Source: Bacteriovoracaceae bacterium (GTDB lineage: Bacteria > Bdellovibrionota > Bacteriovoracia > Bacteriovoracales > Bacteriovoracaceae). From it: a DNA stretch of 8,350 nt. The stretch spans positions 1 to 8,350 of the forward strand of contig CANEVK010000113.1 in assembly GCA_947442115.1 (NCBI GenBank), written 5' to 3'. Position numbers and translations under genes: made by a program. Position 1 is the stretch's first letter; every line of letters starts with the position of its first letter. Below the pieces are notes generated by a model. The model was not told the origin of the DNA and made no database searches. It was given only the letters and a program-made list of their open reading frames with translations. Shown one piece after another: positions 1-6,303 of this stretch.

Positions 1-1605
1 AAGGGTGATATCAATGAATTAAGAAAATTCTCATTGGAATCAGTTCTTCTTGCGAAAGGGAAAGTCACAGCAAGACCAGATTCAGCAAAAAATCCCAATA
101 TGGAAACAGGGATGGTGGAAGTCCAGGTTGAAGAAATTCGTCTTCTCTCACTTGCTGAAGAGGTGCCGTTTCTCCCTCATGGAATGGTACAAGCGACTGA
201 AGATTTGAGACTTCGCTACCGTTACCTTGATCTTCGTTCAAAAAAACTTCAGGATATTCTTCGCCTAAGATCTAGTACCGCAAGAAAAGTTCGTGAGGCC
301 CTTTATAAATTAGATTTTACCGAAGTCGAAACACCCATCCTTTATAAGACAACTCCTGAAGGGGCCCGTGATTATGTTGTCCCTTCACGTGTTCACCCGG
401 GAAAGGTTTACGCTCTTCCTCAGTCACCACAAACCCTTAAGCAGCTTCTGATGATTGCCAATACAGATAAGTATTTCCAAATTTGTCGCTGCTTTCGTGA
501 TGAAGATCTCCGGGCCGATCGTCAGCCTGAGTTTACTCAAGTTGATATTGAGGTTTCCTTTCCAACTCTAGAGTACATGAAAAATCTCGCCACTCATGTG
601 GTGAAGCATGTTTTTGATATGCCTGAAGGATTTGAAATGAAGTCCATTTCTTATGATGAAGTCATGAGGGATTATGGTTCAGATAAACCAGATGTTCGTT
701 TTGGTCTAAAGCAAATTATTGTCACTGATCTTTTTAAAGCTTCAACCTTTGCCACTTTTTCCGAAGTCGCCAATGCGAAATACGGCATGGTCAAGGCGAT
801 GTTTGTGCCAACCTCTATGGGAACACTTGCCAGAAAAGATATTGATGCTTTAGTGGAGATTGTTAAACCTTATGGTGGTAAAGGTGTGGCCTGGTTTAAA
901 GTTGAAAATCAGCAGGTGAGTGGAGGGATTTCAAAATTTATTGATCCTAATCTCTTAAATGCCCTCTATGAAAAGTCGTCAGATAAAGGTGATGGTTTGT
1001 GGTTTTTCACAGCTGATAAGAATGAAAATATTGCTCATGACTGCGCAGATGCACTCCGACGCCACTTTGGAAAAACATTTAATCTGATTAACCATGATCA
1101 ATATGCCTTTTTATGGGTGTATGACTTCCCACTCTTCGATTACGATTCAGACGCTAACACCCTAGGGGCCAAGCACCATCCATTTACTCGTCCAAAAGAT
1201 GAAGATATGGAGCTTTACTACTCGTCAGATAAATCAAAAGTGAAAGATGTGAAGGCCTATGCTTATGATATCGTCTGTAATGGTTACGAGATCGGTGGTG
1301 GATCTATGAGAATCTTCGATAATCAGCAGCAGTCTCGTATGTTTGAACTTTTAGGCTTTACGCCTGAAGAAGCTCAACATCAGTTTGGCTTTTTCATTGA
1401 AGCCCTTAAATACGGAACTCCTCCTCATGCAGGTATGGCCTTTGGGATGGATAGAATGATCATGCTTCTAGCAAAAACAGATTCCATTAGAGATGTGATT
1501 GCGTTTCCTAAGACCGCTTCTGCTACAGATCTTATGGCCAGTGCACCGTCGAAACCAAATCCGGCGCAGTGTAAAGAACTTGGATTTAAGTGGATTGAAG
1601 AATAA
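1..1605 (+). CDS. aspS: Aspartyl-tRNA synthetase, 5'-partial
   Basis: Class II aminoacyl-tRNA synthetase that charges tRNA with aspartate in the cytoplasm. The frame is open from the first base, so the gene enters from outside the window; by alignment from memory with the E. coli enzyme about 55 N-terminal residues are missing, making a usual full length near 590 aa. Counting visible residues (534): motif 1 region with EGARDYVVPSR around 120-130, motif 2 FRDEDLRADRQPEFTQ at 165-180, then a bacterial-type GAD insert (about 233-356), DFPLFDYD and HHPFTRPKDED, YEIGGGSMRI, and motif 3 GMAFGMDRM at 478-486, followed by the IRDVIAFPKTASATDLM tail. The GAD insert and this tail separate it from AsnRS and from archaeal-type AspRS. 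The anticodon-binding OB-fold is largely outside the window, so whether it is tRNA-Asp specific or also charges tRNA-Asn cannot be judged. It ends at a strong terminator and converges on the minus-strand genes. The TTG at 34 is internal, not a start. Confidence 0.97.
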   Translation, partial: KGDINELRKFSLESVLLAKGKVTARPDSAKNPNMETGMVEVQVEEIRLLSLAEEVPFLPHGMVQATEDLRLRYRYLDLRSKKLQDILRLRSSTARKVREALYKLDFTEVETPILYKTTPEGARDYVVPSRVHPGKVYALPQSPQTLKQLLMIANTDKYFQICRCFRDEDLRADRQPEFTQVDIEVSFPTLEYMKNLATHVVKHVFDMPEGFEMKSISYDEVMRDYGSDKPDVRFGLKQIIVTDLFKASTFATFSEVANAKYGMVKAMFVPTSMGTLARKDIDALVEIVKPYGGKGVAWFKVENQQVSGGISKFIDPNLLNALYEKSSDKGDGLWFFTADKNENIAHDCADALRRHFGKTFNLINHDQYAFLWVYDFPLFDYDSDANTLGAKHHPFTRPKDEDMELYYSSDKSKVKDVKAYAYDIVCNGYEIGGGSMRIFDNQQQSRMFELLGFTPEEAQHQFGFFIEALKYGTPPHAGMAFGMDRMIMLLAKTDSIRDVIAFPKTASATDLMASAPSKPNPAQCKELGFKWIEE

Positions 1606-1651
1606 AAAAATATTTGGAGAAGAGCTTAAAGCCTCTTCTCCAATCTTATTT
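1601..1651. terminator. Bidirectional intrinsic terminator between aspS and the convergent block
   Basis: A perfect 11-bp stem (1614-1624 TTGGAGAAGAG paired with 1633-1643 CTCTTCTCCAA) closes an 8-base loop. On the plus strand it is followed by the T-rich TCTTATTT; on the minus strand it is followed by a run of seven T with further T/A-rich bases (complement of 1601-1613). It begins at the aspS stop codon and ends at the stop codon of the small secreted gene, so one hairpin can end both converging transcripts. The minus-direction U-tract is the stronger one. Confidence 0.9.
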
Positions 1652-2030
1652 ACTGTAATTTTTGAATTATTTTTCCGAGATCATCAGTTAAAACGGCACT
1701 ACCATCAGAAAATTCACAAACACTCCATTCATTCTTATTTTCATCTTCTAAAACCCAAACTTTAGCGTCTAGCCCACCACAAAGTCTTACACTTGGAGCA
1801 ACTCTATGATCAGTCTTCTTTTGAAGCAGTTGCTTAATTTTTTCTGCAGTCAGAGATTGAAGTCTATTTTCAGCTTCTGAATTTAATGATGAACTAAAAA
1901 TCATCACTCCGGATTTGTTTGGTTTAAACTTGAGATTCTTTCCCGCCCCCTTTAAAGAGAGGGGAGAGGCACTCGCTGAGAAAACACAAACGATCAATAA
2001 CATTGAGAATATTTTTAGTTCTCGAGCCAT
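1650..2030 (-). CDS. Small secreted protein with DUF333-like C-terminus (126 aa)
   Basis: No established function. The start chosen is the ATG at 2030 because GGAGG lies 4 bases upstream (2035-2039) and because it begins directly with a Sec signal peptide: charged n-region MARELK, hydrophobic FSMLLIVCVFSA, and a likely signal peptidase I site after ASA at about residue 21. The frame could open further upstream to 2093, but that puts a polar tail ahead of the signal. The mature part is about 105 aa: a Lys-rich stretch, a short helix-like segment (about 50-71), then APSVRLC(84)...EWSVC(105)EFSDGSAV. This resembles the DUF333 pattern NPASVYC...C-x-F-x-D-G, with nearly the same Cys-Cys spacing (20 residues between), suggesting a disulfide after export; the EW..C end of many DUF333 members is not obvious. 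It overlaps the protease gene by 16 bases in another frame, so the two are probably translationally coupled. The link to DUF333 is my reading by eye. Confidence 0.8.
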   Translation of the reverse strand: MARELKIFSMLLIVCVFSASASPLSLKGAGKNLKFKPNKSGVMIFSSSLNSEAENRLQSLTAEKIKQLLQKKTDHRVAPSVRLCGGLDAKVWVLEDENKNEWSVCEFSDGSAVLTDDLGKIIQKLQ

Positions 2031-3385
2031 TGGACCTCCGAACTCGCTTGAATGGCCCCACTGGCAGGGATCCAGATTCTTCCCCCACTGCAAGTAAAGT
2101 TCTTATAGATATCTCCACAGCCCTGTCCCCAGGAGTTATGGATTAATAACTGTTTTTGACCATTTACTGTTCGACAGCCAATAACAACGACCGCATGATA
2201 GTCTCTCGTCTCAGAATTCCAGCTGCCAGAGGTGAGGTAGGCAGAGTGAATCGAGAGAATTGAGCCCTGAGGGTTAGATTTCTGAAGCAGACCTTCAATC
2301 TTGCTTAATCCCTCTTGAGAGTTTTTAAGATTGATTTTTTTTGGCTGAATATTTTTTCTCAAGGGCGCTCTACTAGGGGGCAGGCAACTGTTCGCCAGGG
2401 CGTGTTTCATGACTTTATAACCATACATTCTTCCAGCATATGTAAAACCATGCTTTGGATCTTTTTTTACTCTCTCAGTCACGTATTGTTTAAAACTTGG
2501 AATAAATTTTTCATCTAACCCATATTTCAGAAAGGCTTCTCTCATGAGTGGGTAGGTTTTTTTCGCCCAATAGTACACAATTTGTGCGGCATCATTTTCA
2601 GAGTATTTATCGAGATTATACTTACCCTCGATCTTTTTCTCATATACTGTCTGTTTTTTGCTTAATGAATCTATCTTGGTTTCTTTTTGTTCTATCTTCG
2701 TTTTAACTTCTTTTAAATCTTTCTGAATTTCAGAATTATTTCGAGAGCCAGAAAGATAGTTTACCCATCCCCAGTCAAGCATATTCATTTCATTACGAAG
2801 CTTTGATTCTTTTGAACTTAACTTTTCAACTTCATCGTAGAGCTGATCAATCTCTTTGCTGATGGTTTTAGATTCGTTCCACAATTCACAGTTGCCATGC
2901 TCATGATAAGCAACGACTTTTTGAGCAATCCGATCTTGTCTTTGGTCACCATTGTAAGGATCATTAGTATAAAAAACAGGCATATCGAGAGAAATTTTTT
3001 CTAACTCCGTCAGGATATTATTTTCTGAACTTGGAAACATGTTTTGAAATTTATAAGTATCCGTGCAGGCCCAGCCTCTTTCAATAAGTGATTTCATGAC
3101 AGAACCTGGATCACCGCCATCAACATCTTCATCAGTATTAACAGCTGCATCAAAAACATTAAAAGGTGAGTTCGCTCCAATATGTGAACGAAGAAGATCA
3201 GTCGCCGCATAAGAAAAGCATAGACCTAACTGACCTTGGTTCCGGGGCATGATACGAGAAAAAGATTTTCCAGGAGAGGACAGATCGACCCCAGTTGAAG
3301 AGTCACAACTTGAAGCTTGTGCTTTATGGATTAAATGGCCATAAATAATAAGCCCGGCCATTAGAATTAATTTTGAATAAATCAA
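2015..3385 (-). CDS. Secreted papain-like (C1 family) cysteine protease with coiled-coil insert
   Basis: Predicted exported cysteine endopeptidase, 456 aa. Residues 1-24 look like a Sec signal peptide (Lys5, hydrophobic LILMAGLIIYGHLI, cleavage after AQA). The papain active site is readable: oxyanion Gln50 and nucleophile Cys56 in NQGQLGLCFSYA, His397 in DYHAVVVIGC, and Asn417 in LLIHNSWGQGCG. The Trp after the catalytic Cys is Phe57, and the papain Cys in NQGxC is Leu53. There is almost no room for an N-terminal propeptide, about 30 residues between signal and active site. Cys56 and His397 are about 340 residues apart, against roughly 135 in papain; the extra part includes two heptad-rich helices (about 172-201 and 218-252) separated by a WGWVNYLSGSRN turn, probably an antiparallel coiled coil. 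The start is TTG at 3385: a stop codon lies two codons upstream in frame and GAGGGGGG sits 7 bases before it. Its 3' end overlaps the next secreted gene. The family assignment is firm; substrate unknown. Confidence 0.9.
   Translation of the reverse strand: MIYSKLILMAGLIIYGHLIHKAQASSCDSSTGVDLSSPGKSFSRIMPRNQGQLGLCFSYAATDLLRSHIGANSPFNVFDAAVNTDEDVDGGDPGSVMKSLIERGWACTDTYKFQNMFPSSENNILTELEKISLDMPVFYTNDPYNGDQRQDRIAQKVVAYHEHGNCELWNESKTISKEIDQLYDEVEKLSSKESKLRNEMNMLDWGWVNYLSGSRNNSEIQKDLKEVKTKIEQKETKIDSLSKKQTVYEKKIEGKYNLDKYSENDAAQIVYYWAKKTYPLMREAFLKYGLDEKFIPSFKQYVTERVKKDPKHGFTYAGRMYGYKVMKHALANSCLPPSRAPLRKNIQPKKINLKNSQEGLSKIEGLLQKSNPQGSILSIHSAYLTSGSWNSETRDYHAVVVIGCRTVNGQKQLLIHNSWGQGCGDIYKNFTCSGGRIWIPASGAIQASSEVQWLEN
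2035..2039 (-). promoter_or_regulatory. Ribosome binding site of the small secreted gene, inside the protease gene
   Basis: GGAGG on the minus strand, 4 bases before the ATG at 2030 and still inside the last codons of the protease gene. It decides between the 126-aa product and a longer 147-aa reading, and it suggests translational coupling with the protease. Confidence 0.75.
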
Positions 3386-3392
3386 ATCTCAT

Positions 3393-3400
3393 CCCCCCTC
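3393..3400 (-). promoter_or_regulatory. Ribosome binding site supporting the TTG start of the protease
   Basis: Minus-strand GAGGGGGG, 7 bases ahead of the TTG at 3385. An ATG at 3392 next to it is in another frame and does not give the signal peptide. The only other in-frame option is the Met at residue 9, which would remove the charged n-region of the signal peptide. Confidence 0.65.
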
Positions 3401-3420
3401 TATACAAGAGTATTTTACCT

Positions 3421-3449
3421 CATGTATTTAAGAACAAAAGAAATGACAA
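3421..3449 (-). promoter_or_regulatory. Possible promoter ahead of the protease gene
   Basis: On the minus strand TTGTCA (3444-3449, 5 of 6 to TTGACA) is followed after exactly 17 bases by TACATG (3421-3426), a weak -10. A better-looking -10, TAAAAT (3412-3417), lacks a -35 at normal distance. The 80-base gap between the dehydrogenase stop and the protease start is AT-rich and has no terminator hairpin, so read-through from upstream is also possible. Confidence 0.25.
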
Positions 3450-3465
3450 AAATCGGCAAGAATGA

Positions 3466-4833
3466 TCAAAAAATTAGAGTTTTTACGGCAGACATTTCTC
3501 GGATGGCATAGGCCACTCCTTCTCTTCCCATCCCAGATTCTTTCATCCCCCCAAAAGGAAAGTGTTCGGCCCTAAAGCCAGGTCCGTCATTCACGGCCAG
3601 TGCTCCGACATCTAGTTCCTCATAAAGGCGTTTGATGGTCCGCAAATCATCAGTATAAACACCGGCCTGAAGACCAAAAGCAGATGTCTTGAGTTGATCG
3701 ATAACTTCATCGAGTGTTTCAAATTTTAAGAGTGGGATGACTGGGCCGAATGTTTCCTCTTTTATGAGATCACATTCAGTATCAAGGTTTTCAATAATGG
3801 TAGGGTGAATGATATTTCCTTCACGCTTGTGACCATGGAGAATCTTTGCCCCTTTTTGAACTGCTTGATCAAGTCGGCGCATAATCTCGTCGGCAGCCTT
3901 TGCATTCACGACGGGACCTACAAAAGTTTTTGGATCAAGAGGGTCACCAATGACGAGTTTTTTAGTTTCTTCCAGCAGTAAGTTTTTAAATTTTTCATAG
4001 ACTGAAGAATGAAGAAATATCTTTTTACTGGCCGTACATCTCTGACCAGCAGTCGCGAAGCGCTGATTGATAGCGGTTTTAACAGCTGAGACCACATCTC
4101 CATCGGCCATCACAATCAGAGGATCATTGCCACCAAGTTCAAAAAGTAATTTCTTAAGACCTGCATTCTGGGCAATCGCCTTGGCCGCGAAAACACCACC
4201 CGTAAAACTGATGCAGTTGATGAGAGGATTTTTCACAAGCTCACTCATCACAGGAATATCTGGATTGACCATTTGAAATGTTTCCTCAGGCATCCCAGCT
4301 TCATGGCAAAGTTGAGTTAGCATTTTTCCAGAGAGATAATTCTGAGGCCCAGGTTTAAAAAGGATACAGTTTCCTGCAGCAAAAGCTGGACCTATTTTAT
4401 GGACAGAAAGATTAATTGGAAAATTAAAGGGAGTGATAGCAAAAACAATTCCTAGTGGGAAATGTTCTACCATTCCACGCTTATCTCTTCGAGGAGCAAA
4501 AGCATCAGAGTTTAAAACTTCTCCATTGATTCTGATGGCTTCCTGAGATGAGAGTGTTACTGTGGTAATGGCGCGGTCCATCTCTACGAGGCTGTCGGCG
4601 ATGGTCTTTCCCATTTCTAAGGTTATTTGTTTTGCGATCTTTTCTTTGTCCCGCTTCATCAGTTGAGCAAGATTATTTAAAATAGTTGCTCTCTCAAACG
4701 GGGCAAAATTTTTTTGTATTTTTCTTCCCTCATCTAGCTTGTGAAGAGCTGCCAAGGCTTCGCTAGAAGTTGTGTATCTGATTTCTTCAAGGATTTCATT
4801 TGAAAAGGGATTAATTAATTTATAAGTGGTCAT
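3466..4833 (-). CDS. NAD(P)-dependent aldehyde dehydrogenase (lactaldehyde/semialdehyde type)
   Basis: Cytoplasmic enzyme of the ALDH superfamily that oxidises an aldehyde to the carboxylic acid with NAD(P)+; 455 aa, a normal length. Readable landmarks: oxyanion Asn137 in TPFNFP, cofactor-binding Lys160 in ILFKP, SFTGG at 209-213 (the usual FTGS turn), general base Glu232 in FELGG, catalytic Cys266 in AGQRCTA, and EETFGPV at 359-365 binding the cofactor. The C-terminal FPFGGMKESGMGREGVAYAIREM resembles the lactaldehyde, succinate-semialdehyde and non-phosphorylating glyceraldehyde-phosphate groups rather than betaine-aldehyde or proline-pathway enzymes; the exact substrate cannot be read. The start is the ATG at 4833, since AGGAG lies 4 bases upstream; a TTG at 4851 would translate through that site and overlap the exporter. 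Only 7 bases separate it from the exporter stop, so the pair is probably co-translated. Confidence 0.95.
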   Translation of the reverse strand: MTTYKLINPFSNEILEEIRYTTSSEALAALHKLDEGRKIQKNFAPFERATILNNLAQLMKRDKEKIAKQITLEMGKTIADSLVEMDRAITTVTLSSQEAIRINGEVLNSDAFAPRRDKRGMVEHFPLGIVFAITPFNFPINLSVHKIGPAFAAGNCILFKPGPQNYLSGKMLTQLCHEAGMPEETFQMVNPDIPVMSELVKNPLINCISFTGGVFAAKAIAQNAGLKKLLFELGGNDPLIVMADGDVVSAVKTAINQRFATAGQRCTASKKIFLHSSVYEKFKNLLLEETKKLVIGDPLDPKTFVGPVVNAKAADEIMRRLDQAVQKGAKILHGHKREGNIIHPTIIENLDTECDLIKEETFGPVIPLLKFETLDEVIDQLKTSAFGLQAGVYTDDLRTIKRLYEELDVGALAVNDGPGFRAEHFPFGGMKESGMGREGVAYAIREMSAVKTLIF

Positions 4834-4837
4834 AAAA

Positions 4838-4842
4838 CTCCT
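4838..4842 (-). promoter_or_regulatory. Ribosome binding site of the dehydrogenase, overlapping the exporter stop
   Basis: Minus-strand AGGAG, 4 bases ahead of the ATG at 4833. It shares two bases with the TAG stop of the exporter gene (4841-4843), the arrangement expected when ribosomes ending one gene help start the next. Confidence 0.75.
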
Positions 4843-5575
4843 AATAGACAAGTTTCCAGGCCATACGAAGACCAGTTGCGAGTAATGCTACCTTGAAGAC
4901 TTTTAAAAAAATATGATCACTCATTTTTTTTAGAAGAATAATTCCAAATTTTGTTCCAAAAAAACAAGCAAGGTTGGTTATTAAACAAAAGGAAACATAG
5001 GGGAGATAATCAAATCCAAGGTAGAGAAAAACAGGAATCTTGGCAAAGTGAACAATCGCCTGCATGGCGGCTTTATTTGCGATCACTTCTTCTTTACTTA
5101 AATCTTTTCTCACAAAAAAAGGTGCAAGGACAGGATCAATGGCACCGGCAATTATTCCTAAAAATCCCGTGATAAGTCCAACCCAGAAAAAATTTTTGTG
5201 CTGCAATTCAAGGTCAGGTAATCGCTTTGGACGAAAGAGGCTGTAGATAATGAGTGAAAGAATAATGATTTGAGGGGCCTGAGTTTTAATCAAACTTGAG
5301 ATGACAATTGAGGCGAAGAAAATACCTGGAATTGCCCCCCAAAGAAAAGGCAGCATCAGAGATTTTTTCAAGTAACTTTTTAAAAAGCTAAGTGTGAGGA
5401 AATTATTAAAAAATTGAATGATGCCATGGATAGGAATAATCACTTGAATGGGAAAATAAAGTGTCATCACAGTAAATAATAATACCCCTCCTCCCATTCC
5501 TGTTGCTGCAGATAAAGCAGAAGTAAAGAAGGAGAAGATAATTAAAATACTCAATGAAGACCATGCCAATAACAT
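4841..5575 (-). CDS. TauE/SafE-family membrane exporter (sulfite/organosulfonate exporter-like)
   Basis: Inner-membrane protein of the TauE/SafE (PF01925) family, whose studied members move sulfite, sulfonates or related anions; 244 aa, a usual length. It has the family's two-half layout: the first half begins with SALSAATGMGGGVLLF (19-34) and PIHGIIQFFNN (48-58), the second with GFLGIIAGAIDPVLAPFF (137-154) and ANKAAMQAIVHFAKIPVF (166-183). About seven or eight membrane segments are visible, with a positively charged central loop (FRPKRLPDLELQHK, about 114-127). The start is the ATG at 5575; no good ribosome binding site precedes it, but a promoter-like element ends 6 bases ahead of it, so the message may be leaderless. 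It lies 74 bases after the RDD gene and 7 bases before the aldehyde dehydrogenase, hinting that the dehydrogenase's acid product could be its cargo. Many family members are exporters of unknown substrate, so the cargo remains open. Confidence 0.9.
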   Translation of the reverse strand: MLLAWSSLSILIIFSFFTSALSAATGMGGGVLLFTVMTLYFPIQVIIPIHGIIQFFNNFLTLSFLKSYLKKSLMLPFLWGAIPGIFFASIVISSLIKTQAPQIIILSLIIYSLFRPKRLPDLELQHKNFFWVGLITGFLGIIAGAIDPVLAPFFVRKDLSKEEVIANKAAMQAIVHFAKIPVFLYLGFDYLPYVSFCLITNLACFFGTKFGIILLKKMSDHIFLKVFKVALLATGLRMAWKLVY

Positions 5576-5581
5576 GAGAAT

Positions 5582-5610
5582 ATTCTAGTTCATTTCGGAG
5601 TGATGGCCAG
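5582..5610 (-). promoter_or_regulatory. Candidate leaderless promoter of the exporter gene
   Basis: On the minus strand TGGCCA (5605-5610, 4 of 6 to TTGACA), a 17-base spacer, and TAGAAT (5582-5587, 5 of 6 to TATAAT) stand in ideal spacing, and the ATG starts 6 bases after the -10. Transcription would then begin at or next to the ATG. A 10-bp palindrome, AGAATATTCT (5577-5586), covers the -10 and could be a small operator or chance in AT-rich DNA. Confidence 0.4.
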
Positions 5611-5649
5611 AAGGCGGAAGTTACCTGATTAAATATCTTTCAAATTCAA

Positions 5650-6258
5650 TTACGCAGCTTGCTGGGTCTTTTCGACCATTTCCTTATCAAATTGATGATT
5701 TTGATCAATCTCTTTAAGCAGATTAATAGGAGGGTAGTCCTTATGTTTGATTAAAAGGCTGTAGAGATGATCATGCGCCTTAAAATGCTTTTTTGACCAG
5801 GATCGCAGTTGGGGATAAAAAGCAAAAATCAAAAATGTTCCAGTAAGAGTCATTAAAGATAGTTTTGCTGCCCAGAAAAAAGAGTCATTAAGAGCGAGCT
5901 CTTTCATGTCAATTCTGCTTTTTGCGTAGTGCATTCCCCAGGTTTGACCATGGTTGAAAAAAAAACTGAAAAAGTAATAAGAGAAAGCAATCAGGGGAAT
6001 AGTGGATAAGGTGAGAGAGAGATAAGGAATAGAGTCAAAGGCATGATTGAGACTTTCTGAAACCATGAGAGTTTTAAATGAAAGCTGAAAAATAAAAGAC
6101 ATGATAATCGTTGTTTGGAAAATCATCATGGCATCTAAGAAGTAAGCACTCATGATCTTGCTAAAATTTAAAGGATGATCATCTTTTTTTTCAAGGAGCA
6201 GATCTTGCGGTATTTTTTTCTTCGTATTGGTGTAGTCTAAAAGATCAATTGAACTCAT
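5650..6258 (-). CDS. RDD-family membrane protein (202 aa)
   Basis: Integral membrane protein of the RDD family (PF06271); members are mostly uncharacterised, with some linked to ion transport or stress, so no function is assigned. Residues 1-34 are a polar cytosolic-looking leader. Three membrane segments follow at about 35-60, 76-100 and 126-148. The first holds the family's Asp42 in AYFLDAM, but the usual Arg just ahead of it is missing, with Lys34 nearby. After the second comes GQTWGMHYAKSRI (104-116), the counterpart of the family's GxTxGK...V motif. A charged tail of about 50 residues ends the protein. The start is the ATG at 6258, with AGAGG 5 bases upstream; the in-frame ATG at 6288 has no ribosome binding site. 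This start codon sits inside one arm of a perfect inverted repeat. The gene follows mutS by 45 bases and may be read from the same transcript. Confidence 0.85.
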   Translation of the reverse strand: MSSIDLLDYTNTKKKIPQDLLLEKKDDHPLNFSKIMSAYFLDAMMIFQTTIIMSFIFQLSFKTLMVSESLNHAFDSIPYLSLTLSTIPLIAFSYYFFSFFFNHGQTWGMHYAKSRIDMKELALNDSFFWAAKLSLMTLTGTFLIFAFYPQLRSWSKKHFKAHDHLYSLLIKHKDYPPINLLKEIDQNHQFDKEMVEKTQQAA

Positions 6259-6289
6259 GGGTACCTCTGATTTCTTATCGGTACCCATG
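6256..6289 (-). promoter_or_regulatory. 10-bp inverted repeat covering the RDD gene start
   Basis: Arms CATGGGTACC (6256-6265) and GGTACCCATG (6280-6289) are perfect reverse complements around a 14-base spacer. In the minus-strand mRNA the 3' arm contains the start codon at 6258 and the last two G of the AGAGG ribosome binding site, so folding would hide the start. No T-run follows on either strand, so it is not an intrinsic terminator. It could instead be a DNA operator. Confidence 0.6.
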
Positions 6290-6303
6290 GAGAAAATATT
6301 GAA

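Noticed and set aside
1499..1765. Plus-strand reading frame across the aspS end and terminator
   Set aside because: It is a shifted frame over aspS, the terminator hairpin and the opposite-strand gene, with no start signal or recognisable protein.
1986..1988. Cys15 of the small secreted protein as a lipoprotein lipobox
   Set aside because: It lies in the middle of the hydrophobic core (LLIVCVFS) with bulky residues at -1 and -3, and a good signal peptidase I site follows it.
2031..2093. Longer start for the small secreted gene (147 aa, from 2093)
   Set aside because: It would place a polar 21-residue stretch before a clear signal peptide, while the ATG at 2030 has GGAGG 4 bases upstream.
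1924..2118. Minus-strand 64-aa frame across the protease/small-gene junction
   Set aside because: It is a third frame overlapping two supported genes and lacks its own ribosome binding site; it does not suggest a frameshifted fusion because both neighbours have proper ends.
4834..4851. TTG start for the aldehyde dehydrogenase at 4851
   Set aside because: It would translate through the AGGAG ribosome binding site and overlap the exporter gene; the ATG at 4833 gives the normal ALDH N-terminus.
6259..6288. Start of the RDD gene at the ATG at 6288
   Set aside because: No ribosome binding site precedes it, whereas AGAGG precedes the ATG at 6258. It remains possible if the inverted repeat controls start choice.
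6256..6289. Inverted repeat as an intrinsic terminator after mutS
   Set aside because: No T-run follows the stem on either strand, and the stem extends into the next coding region.
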